Source: Collinsella sp. An7
GTDB lineage: Bacteria; Actinomycetota; Coriobacteriia; Coriobacteriales; Coriobacteriaceae
DNA length: 64,000 bases
Direction: 5' to 3'
NCBI RefSeq assembly: GCF_002159335.1
Contig: NZ_NFHP01000002.1
Coordinates: forward strand, 248,001 to 312,000
Shown here: one piece after another, positions 42,537 to 51,448 of the stretch
How the letters are laid out: every line of letters begins with the position of its first letter
How positions within the stretch are numbered: the stretch's first letter is position 1
Translations under genes and position numbers: made by a program
The notes under the pieces: model-generated
Database searches by the model: none
Seen by the model: the letters and a program-made list of their open reading frames with translations, nothing else
Told to the model about the DNA's origin: nothing

Positions 42537-42682
42537 TCAACTCAAGCCGGAAAACTGTGTAAGAACCGCGGTGGGCAAAGTAGTCCAAAACCCGGTAAAG
42601 CCCCGACCCGCGCGTTCTTTGCGCAGGCCGAGGCTTCTACTCGGCATATCCCGTTCCTTACACAGTTTTCCGGCCTGAGTTG
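42537..42682. repeat. MITE-like element, 30-bp imperfect terminal inverted repeats
   Basis: Ends 42537-42566 and 42653-42682 are inverted copies with two differences (CCGGAAAACTGTGTAAG in the left end). The 86-bp interior codes nothing. The GTGTAAG/CTTACAC ends resemble those of IS256-family transposons. No clear target duplication is visible. It lies between the pheST leader and the large fusion gene. Confidence 0.6.
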
Positions 42683-42758
42683 ACCAGACGAGCGGGCACG
42701 GGGGCGTCAACCGCGCCCCATGCCCGCTCAGATGCACCCGTTCCAGACGGTACCGGCG

Positions 42759-45700
42759 CTACTTGGCCGCGCCGGCGCCGACACCCTCGCCCAGGCGCTC
42801 GGCCACGGCCGCCACGGCGTCCTCGCCAAAGGCGCCGCAGCTCCCGCACGCGCCCGCCGGGCTCGCGCTCGCGGCGGCACGTCCGCTGTCGCCCTCGTGG
42901 TTGGGCCGGAACTTCTGGTCCACCTCGTCCATGGCAAGGGGCTTGACGCTCTCCATCTTAAAGCCCTTGCCGGCGCGCATGTTCTCCTTGGCCACGCTGA
43001 TCATGAGCTTGATGCGGTTGAGCTGGTTGACCTCAGAGGCACCCGGGTCGTAGTCAACGGCCACGATGTTGCTCTCGGGGTGCAGCCGGCGGAGTTCCTT
43101 GATCACAGCCTTGCCCACCACGTGGTTGGGCAGGCACGCAAACGGCTGCGTGCAGATGATGTTGGGCGCGCCATGGTCGATGAGGTCGAGCATCTCGGCC
43201 GTGAGCAGCCACCCCTCGCCCATGTTGTTGCAGAGACTGAGGACCGTGTTGGCCTTCTCGGCCATGACCGAGATGGGCTCGGGGCGCTCAAAGCGCGTCG
43301 ACTTCTCCAGCAGCTCGTCCACGGGCTTGCGCATCCAGTCCACGAGGCCGATCACCGCATCCATGGCCGCACGCGAAGCCGCCGAGCTGCCGAGCTCGTC
43401 CTTCTGCACCTTGGCGTTGCTCATGGAGTAGAGGAAGAAGTCCAGGAGCCCGGGTACCACGGCCTCGCAGCCCTCGTGCTCGATCACGTCGACCACGTGG
43501 TTGTTGGCCGTGGGGTGGAACTTGACGAGGATCTCGCCCACCACGCCCACGCGCGGCTTGGTGCCCTCACCCACGAGCGGCATGGTGTCGAAGGCGCGGA
43601 TGGCCTCGCGCGCAAGGCGGGTGAAGGTGCGGCGCGTAAACTTGGGCGCGAGCTTGCGGGCGCGCTCCATATACTCGTCAAAGAGCGCGTTGGCCGCACC
43701 CGGCTCGGCCTCGTAGGGGCGCGTGCGGTAGAGCATCTGCATCATCACATCGCCAAAGAGCACGCAGTACACAGCCGCCTTGAGGAGCCCCGGCGACAGC
43801 TTGAAGCCAGGGTTGTGCTCGTCGAGCTTAACGGCCGAGAGCGAGATGACGGGAATCTCGGGGTGGCCCGACTCGCGCAGCGCCTTGCGGATGAGCGCGA
43901 TGTAGTTGGTGGCGCGGCAGCCGCCGCCCGTCTGGCTGATGATCACGGCCGTCTTGGAGAGGTCGTAGCGGCCGCTCTCGATGGCCTCCATGATCTGGCC
44001 CGTCACCAGGATCGACGGGTAGCAGATGTCGTTGTTGACGTAGCGCAGGCCCGCCTCGACGGCACCGCGGTCGGTGGAGGGCAAAAGCTCAAAGTTGTAG
44101 CCCGCGGCCTTCATGACCTCCTTGACCAGGTCAAAGTGGATGGGCGCCATCTGCGGGCAGAGGATGGTGTAGCCCGCCTCGCGCATCTCCTCGGTAAAGG
44201 GCACCTTCTCAAAGGCGGCCGAGTTGGCGCGGCGCTGCGCGGCGAGCGCATACTTGTGCGTGGCAAAGGCCGGGGCGTCCGCGCTCGGCGCCACGGGGGC
44301 GGCGTCGCCCTGCTCGTAGGTCCCGCCGGTGCGCGCGGCCTCGGCGGCGCGCTCGGCCTCCTGATCTTTGAGGGCCGCCATGAGCGAGCGGATGCGGATG
44401 CGAGCCGCACCCAGGTTAGAGACCTCGTCGATCTTGAGCACAGTGTAGATCTTGCCCGAGCCCTCGAGGATCTCCTGCACCTGGTCGGTCGTGAGCGCGT
44501 CCAGGCCGCAGCCAAACGAGTTGAGCTGGATGAGGTCGAGGTCGTTGCGCAGCGTCACCAGCTTGGCCGCGCGGTAGAGGCGGCTGTGGAACATCCACTG
44601 GTCCACGACGCGGATGGGCCGGTCGGGCTTGACGAGGTGCGCCACCGAGTCCTCGGTGAGCACCGCAAAGCCAAAGCTCGTGATGAGCTCGGGCAGGGCG
44701 TGGTTGATCTCGGGGTCGTTGTGGTAGGGGCGCCCGGCGAGCACGATGCCGTGGCCGCCGTGCTCCTCAATCCAGTGAATGGCCTCCTCGCCCATCTCCT
44801 GGATCTTCTCGTGGAAGGCCGCGTCGGCCTCGTAGGCAGCGTTGACCGCGGCGTCGATCTCGGAGCGGGTGATGCGCTCGCCGCGCACCCGGCCGCGCCC
44901 GGCCTCGGCGTCGGCCACGCGCTCAACGGCGATGAGCTCGTAGAGGCGCCGCTTGAGCTCAACCTTGTCGTGGTAGGGCACAAAGGGGTACATGAACTCG
45001 ACGTTCTTGGCCGCGATGTCGTCGATGTTGAGGCCGAGCGCCGTGGGGTAGCTCATCACAATCGGGCAGTTGTAGCAGTTGCCCGCCTGCGGGTCCTCCT
45101 TGCGCTCCCAGCGGATGCACGGCATCCAGATAAAGTCGACGTCCTTGTCGATGAGGTTCATGATGTGCCCGTGGCTGAGCTTGGCCGGGTAGCATACCGA
45201 CTCCGAGGGCATGGACTCGATGCCCGCCTCGTAGGTCTTCTTGCTCGAGTTGTCCGAGAGCACCACGGCAAACCCGAGGTGCGTAAAGAACGCGTGCCAG
45301 AACGGGTAGTTCTCGTACATGTTGAGCGCGCGGGGCAGGCCCACGGTGCCGCGCGGGGCGTCCTCGGGCGTGAGCACCGGCCGGTCGAAGAGCAGGCGGT
45401 TCTTCTCGGTAAAGAGGTTGGGGACCTCCTGCTTCTTGGCGTGGTTGCCCGCGCCCTTCTCGCAGCGGTTGCCCGTGATAAAGCGCCGCCCGCCGCCAAA
45501 GTCGTTGATGGTGAGCAGGCAGTTGTTGGAGCAGCGGCCGCAGCGCGCGTGCTTCTGCGTCACGGTGAGCGCGGCGATCTCGGCGGCCGAGAGGATGGTC
45601 GAGGTGCCCTCGGCCCCGGCGCGGTCGCGGGCGAGGAGCGCCGCTCCGTAAGCGCCCATGCAGCCGGCGATGTCCGGGCGGATGGCGTTCACACCGGTCA

Positions 45701-47651
45701 GGAGCTCAAAGGCGCGCAGCGTCGCGTCGGACATGAAGGTGCCGCCCTGCACGATCACCTTGGTGCCGATCTCTTTGGGATCGCGCAGCTTGATGACCTT
45801 GAAGAGCGCGTTTTTGATGACCGAGTACGAGAGGCCGGCCGCGATGTCGCCCACCGTGGCGCCCTCTTTCTGGGCCTGCTTAACGCGGCTGTTCATAAAG
45901 ACGGTGCAGCGGCTGCCCAGGTCGACGGGGTTCTTGGCGCGAATGGCCTCCTCGGCAAAGGCGCGCACGTCCATGTTCATCGAGACGGCAAAGCTCTCGA
46001 TAAAGCTGCCGCAGCCCGACGAGCACGCCTCGTTGAGCATGATGTGCTCGATCACGCCGTCGCGCACGCGCAGGCACTTCATGTCCTGGCCACCGATATC
46101 GAGGATGAACTCCACACCGGGCAGAAACGCCTTGGCGCCGCGCAGGTGGGCGACGGTCTCGATCTCGCCGGAGTCCGCCTTGAGGGCCTCGATGAGCAGG
46201 GCCTCGCCGTAGCCGGTGGTAGTTACGTGGCCGATCGTGGCGCCCGCGGGGATGTGCTCGTAAAAGTCGGCCATGATGATCTTGGCCGTGCCGAGGATGT
46301 CACCGTTGTTGTTGCCGTACCAGGTGTGCAGCAGCTGGCCGTCCTCACCCACCATCGCGGCCTTCATGGTCGTGGAGCCGGCGTCGATGCCGATGAACAC
46401 GCGCTTGCCCGTGTAGGTGGCTGCGTCACCGCGGGGCACGACCTCCTGGTCGTGACGGGTCTTGAACGCGCGGTAGTCCTCCTCACTTGCAAAGAGCGGG
46501 TCCAGACGCGCCACCTCGGAGCCCTGCGTATCGCCGAGGGCGTCGATAGCCTGGATGAGCCCCGGGAAGGTCGAGAGTTTGTTGGACTCGTGCGCCATGG
46601 CCGCGCCCGACGCCACAAAGAGATGGGCGTTCTCGGGCACGATGCGGTGCTCCTCGTCGAGGTCGAGCGTGAGGTAGAAGCGGTGGCGGAGCTCAGAGAG
46701 GTACTGGAGCGGGCCGCCCAGGAAGGCCACGTTGCCGCGGATGGGGCGACCGCACGCAAGGCCCGAGATGGTCTGGGTCACGACCGCCTGGAAGATCGAG
46801 GCGGCAACGTCCTCGGGCGCCGCACCCTCGTTGAGCAGCGGCTGCACGTCCGACTTGGCAAAGACCCCGCAGCGGCTCGCGATGGGGTAGATGGTCGTGG
46901 CATGGCGGGCGAGGTCGTTGAGGCCCGAGGCGTCGGTGTGCAGGAGCGTGGCCATCTGATCGATGAACGCGCCCGTGCCGCCGGCGCAGGTGCCGTTCAT
47001 GCGCTGCTCGATGCCCTGATCGAAGTAGATGATCTTGGCGTCCTCGCCGCCGAGCTCGATGGCGACGTCGGTCTGGGGAATGAGCGTCTCGACGGCGCGC
47101 TTGCTCGCGATGACCTCCTGCACAAATTCGAGGCCCAGCCACTGGCTGAGCAGAAGGCCGCCCGAGCCGGTAATGGCGCAGGTCATGGGTGTGTTCTTGA
47201 GGAGCCCGGCCGCGCCGACAAAGAGGTCACGGGCGCAGGCGCGCACGTCGGTGTGGTGGCGCTGGTACTTGGCGTAGACGATCTGGTTGTCGTCGTTGAG
47301 CACAGCGAGCTTGACGGTGGTGGACCCCACGTCGATGCCGAGGTGGAGGGTGCCGTAAGCGTTGTCCGGATTCCAGATCGCACCTTGGGGGACACTGACC
47401 TGGTCGGGCGCATCTAGCACCGCACCTTGCCCCTCAACTTCGGGCTTGCGTACCTCAGTACGCGGCGCCCTCGTTTCGGGGCAACCTGGGGCATCAGCTG
47501 CACCCGTCTCCGTGGTTGCTTTTTCGGCCTGGTCGGGTAGCACCTCACTCGGCTCCGTGGCCGTTTTATCTGTCTGCGAGGTCTCCTCGGCTGCGCAGGT
47601 GCGGCAGGGGGGCTGCTCGTCCATAAGGTCCGTCACCGGAATCTTAACCAT
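42759..47651 (-). CDS. 2-hydroxyacyl-CoA dehydratase activator/component fusion
   Basis: 1630 residues. After a 100-residue linker two BadF/BadG ATPase domains follow: LGIDVGSTTVKLAV near 104 with CAGGTGAFIDQMA near 222, and IGIDAGSTTMKAAM near 417 with NEACSSGCGSFIES near 543; the Cys of these motifs bind a [4Fe-4S] cluster. A CGRCSNNC region near 702, then DUF2229 (PSESVCYPAKLSHGH) and an HgdB-like C-terminal part complete it. Such proteins pass ATP-driven electrons to 2-hydroxyacyl-CoA dehydratases, often in amino acid fermentation, but the true target of the fused form is not established. AGGAGG precedes the ATG, which overlaps the tetR stop by eight bases. Confidence 0.9.
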   Translation of the reverse strand: MVKIPVTDLMDEQPPCRTCAAEETSQTDKTATEPSEVLPDQAEKATTETGAADAPGCPETRAPRTEVRKPEVEGQGAVLDAPDQVSVPQGAIWNPDNAYGTLHLGIDVGSTTVKLAVLNDDNQIVYAKYQRHHTDVRACARDLFVGAAGLLKNTPMTCAITGSGGLLLSQWLGLEFVQEVIASKRAVETLIPQTDVAIELGGEDAKIIYFDQGIEQRMNGTCAGGTGAFIDQMATLLHTDASGLNDLARHATTIYPIASRCGVFAKSDVQPLLNEGAAPEDVAASIFQAVVTQTISGLACGRPIRGNVAFLGGPLQYLSELRHRFYLTLDLDEEHRIVPENAHLFVASGAAMAHESNKLSTFPGLIQAIDALGDTQGSEVARLDPLFASEEDYRAFKTRHDQEVVPRGDAATYTGKRVFIGIDAGSTTMKAAMVGEDGQLLHTWYGNNNGDILGTAKIIMADFYEHIPAGATIGHVTTTGYGEALLIEALKADSGEIETVAHLRGAKAFLPGVEFILDIGGQDMKCLRVRDGVIEHIMLNEACSSGCGSFIESFAVSMNMDVRAFAEEAIRAKNPVDLGSRCTVFMNSRVKQAQKEGATVGDIAAGLSYSVIKNALFKVIKLRDPKEIGTKVIVQGGTFMSDATLRAFELLTGVNAIRPDIAGCMGAYGAALLARDRAGAEGTSTILSAAEIAALTVTQKHARCGRCSNNCLLTINDFGGGRRFITGNRCEKGAGNHAKKQEVPNLFTEKNRLLFDRPVLTPEDAPRGTVGLPRALNMYENYPFWHAFFTHLGFAVVLSDNSSKKTYEAGIESMPSESVCYPAKLSHGHIMNLIDKDVDFIWMPCIRWERKEDPQAGNCYNCPIVMSYPTALGLNIDDIAAKNVEFMYPFVPYHDKVELKRRLYELIAVERVADAEAGRGRVRGERITRSEIDAAVNAAYEADAAFHEKIQEMGEEAIHWIEEHGGHGIVLAGRPYHNDPEINHALPELITSFGFAVLTEDSVAHLVKPDRPIRVVDQWMFHSRLYRAAKLVTLRNDLDLIQLNSFGCGLDALTTDQVQEILEGSGKIYTVLKIDEVSNLGAARIRIRSLMAALKDQEAERAAEAARTGGTYEQGDAAPVAPSADAPAFATHKYALAAQRRANSAAFEKVPFTEEMREAGYTILCPQMAPIHFDLVKEVMKAAGYNFELLPSTDRGAVEAGLRYVNNDICYPSILVTGQIMEAIESGRYDLSKTAVIISQTGGGCRATNYIALIRKALRESGHPEIPVISLSAVKLDEHNPGFKLSPGLLKAAVYCVLFGDVMMQMLYRTRPYEAEPGAANALFDEYMERARKLAPKFTRRTFTRLAREAIRAFDTMPLVGEGTKPRVGVVGEILVKFHPTANNHVVDVIEHEGCEAVVPGLLDFFLYSMSNAKVQKDELGSSAASRAAMDAVIGLVDWMRKPVDELLEKSTRFERPEPISVMAEKANTVLSLCNNMGEGWLLTAEMLDLIDHGAPNIICTQPFACLPNHVVGKAVIKELRRLHPESNIVAVDYDPGASEVNQLNRIKLMISVAKENMRAGKGFKMESVKPLAMDEVDQKFRPNHEGDSGRAAASASPAGACGSCGAFGEDAVAAVAERLGEGVGAGAAK

Positions 47652-48396
47652 CGATATCCTCCTTGATCGGGGTGTCGTCAGATGCCGGGCCCTGCAGGTT
47701 GAGGCCCAAGAGCTTCATGCCGTACGCCGGCACGTTGATGTCGATCGGCTTGCCATAGAGGTCGCCGGGGCGCACAAACGCCACAACGGTCATGATGCGC
47801 GCCATGGTCTCGGGGCTCTCGGCAAGGCCCGTCTCAAACCACCGCACGATGATGCCCATCTCGGCCGCCACCACGTACGACAGGTAGTAGTCAAAGAAGG
47901 TGCCGAGCACCCCGGGAAAGATGCCGGTCTTCATGCGGCTCGCCACGGTCTCGCGCGCGATGGCCATGATGCGCTGGCCAAAGGCCGGGTCGCCGCAGGG
48001 GCCGAGCAGCGCGCCGATGAGCGCGCCGTTCTCTTTAAGGTACGCGAGAAGCTCCACCGAGCCGGGCGCCGGCTCGAGGTCGTCGATGTTCTCGTAGAGA
48101 CCCTCCAGGTCGGTTGCCGCGAGCGCGGCAAGGCGACGGCGGATCTCGGCCAAAATACCGGCCTCCGTCTGCTCCACAAAATCCGAGATGTCCTGGTAGT
48201 GGGTGTAAAAGGTGCGACGCGTAAGGCCCGCGTGCTCGGTGAGCGAGGCCACGGTGATGCGCGTGAGATCCTCGCCGGTGTTGATGAGCCCAGCGAGCGC
48301 CGCGCGAAGCAGGCGCTGGCTGCGTGCCGAGCGACGGTCGAGCTTGGCCACGGTGAGCGGCGGGGCGGCCGCGCGCATGGTTGCGACGGGTGCCAA
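47644..48396 (-). CDS. TetR-family regulator of the activator/dehydratase operon
   Basis: 250 residues. I chose the TTG at 48396, four bases after AAGGAGG; an ATG at 48378 is the alternative. The DNA-binding helix-turn-helix is near 45-65 (TVASLTEHAGLTRRTFYTHY, a typical TetR core). The ligand domain is helical and extends to the C-terminus. It overlaps the fusion gene, so both are made together and the protein should repress its own operon through the palindrome at 48417-48454. Confidence 0.85.
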   Translation of the reverse strand: MAPVATMRAAAPPLTVAKLDRRSARSQRLLRAALAGLINTGEDLTRITVASLTEHAGLTRRTFYTHYQDISDFVEQTEAGILAEIRRRLAALAATDLEGLYENIDDLEPAPGSVELLAYLKENGALIGALLGPCGDPAFGQRIMAIARETVASRMKTGIFPGVLGTFFDYYLSYVVAAEMGIIVRWFETGLAESPETMARIMTVVAFVRPGDLYGKPIDINVPAYGMKLLGLNLQGPASDDTPIKEDIDG

Positions 48397-48416
48397 GGAC
48401 CCTCCTTGGTTGCGTT

Positions 48417-48454
48417 CTTTCACGACATGTGCATTATTGCACACATCGTGAAAG
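48417..48454. promoter_or_regulatory. putative TetR operator
   Basis: A 17-bp arm CTTTCACGACATGTGCA and its complement with two mismatches, four bases apart, 21 bp before the tetR start. The AT-rich centre may overlap the promoter. Typical size and place for TetR self-repression. Confidence 0.65.
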
Positions 48455-48482
48455 AATATGCATCTGCGCAGAACCCCAACAA

Positions 48483-48542
48483 TGTGACAGTGGGGACAGG
48501 TTGCTTTGTCACGTGACAAAGCAGCCTGTCCCCACTGTCACA
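48483..48542. repeat. REP-like palindrome (copy G)
   Basis: Two 30-bp arms with one mismatch and no loop. The left arm carries GTGGGGACAGGTTGC and the centre TTGTCACGTGACAA. It is the clearest full member of the family. It sits between the decarboxylase stop (48556) and the tetR operator. Confidence 0.9.
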
Positions 48543-48555
48543 CTCTCAGCGTGGT

Positions 48556-49974
48556 TTAGCGCGCGGCCTCCTCCGTGGCATACGCCGCGAGGCGCCGGAT
48601 GACCTCGCGCATCTCCTCCTCGGAGGTGCGCGGGTGGATGGCGCAGATGCGCAACACCTTCTTGCCGCCGAGCTCGGTGGTAAAGACGCCCGCGTAGCCG
48701 CTCTCGAGCATCCGCTGCGAGACGCGCAGGTTGAGCGCGTCGAGCTCTTCCTCGCTCAGACCCTCCGGCGCAAACCGGAAGTTCACCATGGCCATCTGCG
48801 CCGGCGTGACGATCTGCGCATCGGACGTGTGGCGCAGCTCGTCCTCGGCCCAGCGCGCAAGGTCAAAGCCGTGCTCCACCGCGGCCGCCATACCCTCGGA
48901 GCCCATCACCTGCAGCGTAAACCACAGCTTAAGCCCGCGCGCGGGACGGGTGAGCTCGGGGCTCAGGTCCCAGGGGTTGGCAAGCGCTTCGCCCTCGCTC
49001 GCACCCTGCTCAAGGTCGGCAAGGTACTCGGGGTGCGTGGAGAAGCTCGCCAGCAGCGTCCGCGCGTCGCGCACGAGCACCATGCCGCACGAGTAGGTCT
49101 GGAAGAGCCACTTGTGCGCGTCCCACGAGAGCAAGTCGGCGAGCTCCACGCCGTCGAGCATGTCGCGAAAGCGGGTGAGGAGCACGCTTGCCCCAAAGGC
49201 GCCGTCCACGTGCATCCACAGGTTGTGCGCGCGGCAGATGCCCGCGATCGTGCGCAGCGGGTCGACGGAGCCGGTGTTGGTGGTGCCCGCCGTTGCGATT
49301 ACGAGGAAGGGCGAGAGCCCCGCCGCCTCGTCCGCAGCGATGACGCGCTCGAGCTCGTCGGTGCGCATGCGAAAGCCCCCGTCCACCCCGATCACGCGGA
49401 TGTGGTCGGCCGGCACACCGATCATGTGCAGGCCCTTGGCGGCCGAGCTGTGCGTCTGCTCCGAGACGTAGGCCACCGCGCTCCCCCAGCGCTCGGGCGC
49501 GAGCTTGGCGTCGCGCGCGGCAATCGCCGCCGTAAAGTTGGCCATCGAACCACCCGAAGTAAAGACGCCCGTCGCCGTCTCGGGAAAGCCCGCGCGGTCG
49601 CAGAGCCACCGCAGGAGCGTCTGCTCGGCGCGGCACCCCGCCGGGTAGTTGGCCACGCTCCCCGCATGACGGTTGTAACCCGCGGCGATCATGTCACCGA
49701 GCCACGAGACCGCAGACGTCGGCCCCGGCACAAAGCCCATGAAGCGCGCGTGATCGGCGTTGTAGCCATAGCCGATGACGTCCCGCTCCATCTCCTGCAC
49801 CACGTCCTCGAGCCCGCGTCCCTCGGCGGGAATGCCCTGCGCGGCGACGCGCTCGAGCACCTCATCGGAGGGCTCCGAGATCACGGGGCCGTCGGAAAGA
49901 CGACGGTTACGCTCAAAGAGGTCGCAGACAAATCCGCGAGGTGCTCCGCGAGGAAGAGATTGTCCTCGTGGCAC
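48556..49974 (-). CDS. PLP-dependent amino-acid decarboxylase, N-terminus disturbed
   Basis: 472 residues, group II decarboxylase (aspartate/glutamate/aromatic amino acid type). GYNADHARFMGFVPGPTSAV, TSGGSMANFTAAI, HVDGAFGASV and the PLP-lysine motif DAHKWLF are intact. The substrate cannot be told from sequence. The usual first residues are replaced: family similarity begins at FERNRRLSDGPVISEP, while the 14 residues before it are read from the antisense of a truncated LysR gene. A GTG at 49974 opens the frame but has no good ribosome site. Expression is doubtful. Confidence 0.75.
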   Translation of the reverse strand: MPRGQSLPRGAPRGFVCDLFERNRRLSDGPVISEPSDEVLERVAAQGIPAEGRGLEDVVQEMERDVIGYGYNADHARFMGFVPGPTSAVSWLGDMIAAGYNRHAGSVANYPAGCRAEQTLLRWLCDRAGFPETATGVFTSGGSMANFTAAIAARDAKLAPERWGSAVAYVSEQTHSSAAKGLHMIGVPADHIRVIGVDGGFRMRTDELERVIAADEAAGLSPFLVIATAGTTNTGSVDPLRTIAGICRAHNLWMHVDGAFGASVLLTRFRDMLDGVELADLLSWDAHKWLFQTYSCGMVLVRDARTLLASFSTHPEYLADLEQGASEGEALANPWDLSPELTRPARGLKLWFTLQVMGSEGMAAAVEHGFDLARWAEDELRHTSDAQIVTPAQMAMVNFRFAPEGLSEEELDALNLRVSQRMLESGYAGVFTTELGGKKVLRICAIHPRTSEEEMREVIRRLAAYATEEAAR

Positions 49975-50420
49975 AGCCGGGGCTCATCGCGCGCGCTCGA
50001 AAGGAGCAACCGGGCACCGCCGGCTCCACGCCGGCACCCCTCTCGCCCACCGAGCTCGCCACGCTCCCCTTTGTTCTCACGGAGCGGGGCGAGAGCTACC
50101 GGCTCGAGCTCGACCGCGCGCTCGCCGCGTACGACATCGCGCTCACCCCCGTGGTGGAGACCGGCAACACCGAGACCCTCGTGCACCTAGCCGAGTGCGG
50201 GGTGGGCGTGGCGTTTCTGCCGCGCTTCTCGGTGGAGGGGGCGCTTGCCGCGGGAACGCTCGAGCTGGTGCAAAGCGAGCTCGCACCCGTGCGGATGGCG
50301 AGTCAGCTCTTCTACCATCAGAAAAAATGGGTGAGCCCGCTCATGGCGGCGTTTCTTGCCACAGTGCGCGAGGGCTTTGCCACGCACAAAATGGGTCAGT
50401 TGGGGACGTGTTCCAACTGA
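49923..50420 (+). pseudogene. LysR-type regulator, C-terminal half only
   Basis: The frame from about 49923 reads EEEIVLVAQPGL, then LPFVLTERGESYRLELDRAL, TGNTETLVHLAECGVGVAFL and a LysR-like end. This is the second half of a LysR substrate-binding domain. The DNA-binding domain and first subdomain (about 150 residues) are missing; the upstream DNA is the start of the decarboxylase on the other strand. A GTG at 49941 could start a peptide of 159 residues, but without the DNA-binding part it cannot regulate. The end runs into palindrome H. Confidence 0.8.
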
Positions 50421-50475
50421 CCCATTCTCCCTGAAAAAATGGGTCAGTTGGAACACGTCCCCAACTGACTCATTT
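50389..50475. repeat. REP-like double hairpin (copy H)
   Basis: Two 38-bp arms (50389-50426 and 50438-50475) are inverse copies with one mismatch; each arm is itself a hairpin bounded by TGGGTCAGTTGG/CCAACTGACCCA with GGGGACGTGTT inside. The left arm contains the LysR remnant stop; the right arm ends one base before the HAD stop at 50476. Confidence 0.9.
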
Positions 50476-51339
50476 CTAGGCGATGGTGGTGTAGTTGCCG
50501 GCGGCGCGCTGCTCGCGCAGGGTCCGCATGATGTGGCGCGGCGCCGCATGGAAGGCGCAGTACCCGATGGTCTCGCTCGCCGCCTCCTTGGCCTCATCGG
50601 AGCCGTTGGCCATGGCGTAGGAGTGCTTGAAGCGCTTGAGCATGGCAATGTCGTTGCCGCCGTCGCCGTAGACCGCGCACTCGTCCTCAGAGATGCCGTA
50701 GTGCGCAGCGAGCCACGCCACGCCGGCGCCCTTGTTGGCGTCGCGGTCCGAGATCTCAAACATCTCGGGGTTAAACGGCGCATTCACGAGCGTGTCGGTG
50801 TGCTCGGCCAGATAGGCCTTGAGCTCGCGCGCAAGGCCTTCGTCCGGCACGCGGCAGTTGAGCTTGCAGACGTTGAGCTTGAGGATGTCCTCGGTTTTCT
50901 GGTCAAAGACCATGTGGTAGGTGGGCAGGGGGCCGCGCATGCCGCGCATGATGATGCGACGGATCACGTGGTCGCGCTTAAAGCCCTCCTCGTGCTGCGC
51001 CTTGCTGCCGCGGATAAAGACGCCGTCGGGCGTGGCGCAATCGAAGGGGATCGTCGGGAAGGTCCGCAGCACGTCCTCAAGCACCTCCGGCTCGATGGGG
51101 AAAGTCTTGAGCAGCCTGCCCGTGCGGTCACGCACGATGGTGCCGTTGGAGCCCAGGATGTCGACGGGCATCCCGCCAAAGCCGTGGTCGTTGGTGGTCT
51201 GCATGGCGCGGCCCGTGGCGATGGCCAGATGAGCGCCGGCGTCAACCACCTCCTGCACGGCGCGCAGGATGGTCTTGTCGGTGGTGTGCAGAATGTTGAG
51301 CAGTGTTCCGTCGAGGTCGCAGGCAAAAAGCTTGATCAT
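50476..51339 (-). CDS. Cof-type HAD phosphatase
   Basis: 287 residues from the ATG at 51339 (AAAGGGGA at a long distance). Motif I ACDLDGTLL, motif II GSNGT, motif III Lys (near 205) and motif IV YGDGGNDIAML are all present, with a C2 cap between. It is a sugar-phosphate or cofactor phosphatase of unknown substrate. Unlike the fragment at 29811-30320 it is whole, so that fragment is not its twin in function. Confidence 0.88.
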   Translation of the reverse strand: MIKLFACDLDGTLLNILHTTDKTILRAVQEVVDAGAHLAIATGRAMQTTNDHGFGGMPVDILGSNGTIVRDRTGRLLKTFPIEPEVLEDVLRTFPTIPFDCATPDGVFIRGSKAQHEEGFKRDHVIRRIIMRGMRGPLPTYHMVFDQKTEDILKLNVCKLNCRVPDEGLARELKAYLAEHTDTLVNAPFNPEMFEISDRDANKGAGVAWLAAHYGISEDECAVYGDGGNDIAMLKRFKHSYAMANGSDEAKEAASETIGYCAFHAAPRHIMRTLREQRAAGNYTTIA

Positions 51340-51448
51340 AGGTTGGCAGGGTCCCCTTTCGTGCATCGCGCTGGCAGCGGGCACAGATACCCCGTGCGCC
51401 GCGGCGCCGCCTCGCGCTGTGCTCGGGCCCGCCAGGGTCAACGGTGCG

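Noticed and set aside
42720-47417. 1565-residue open frame on the plus strand
   Set aside because: It is the antisense of the activator/dehydratase fusion. GC-rich codon bias leaves the opposite frame open; the composition (His/Arg/Val/Ala-rich) has no domain.
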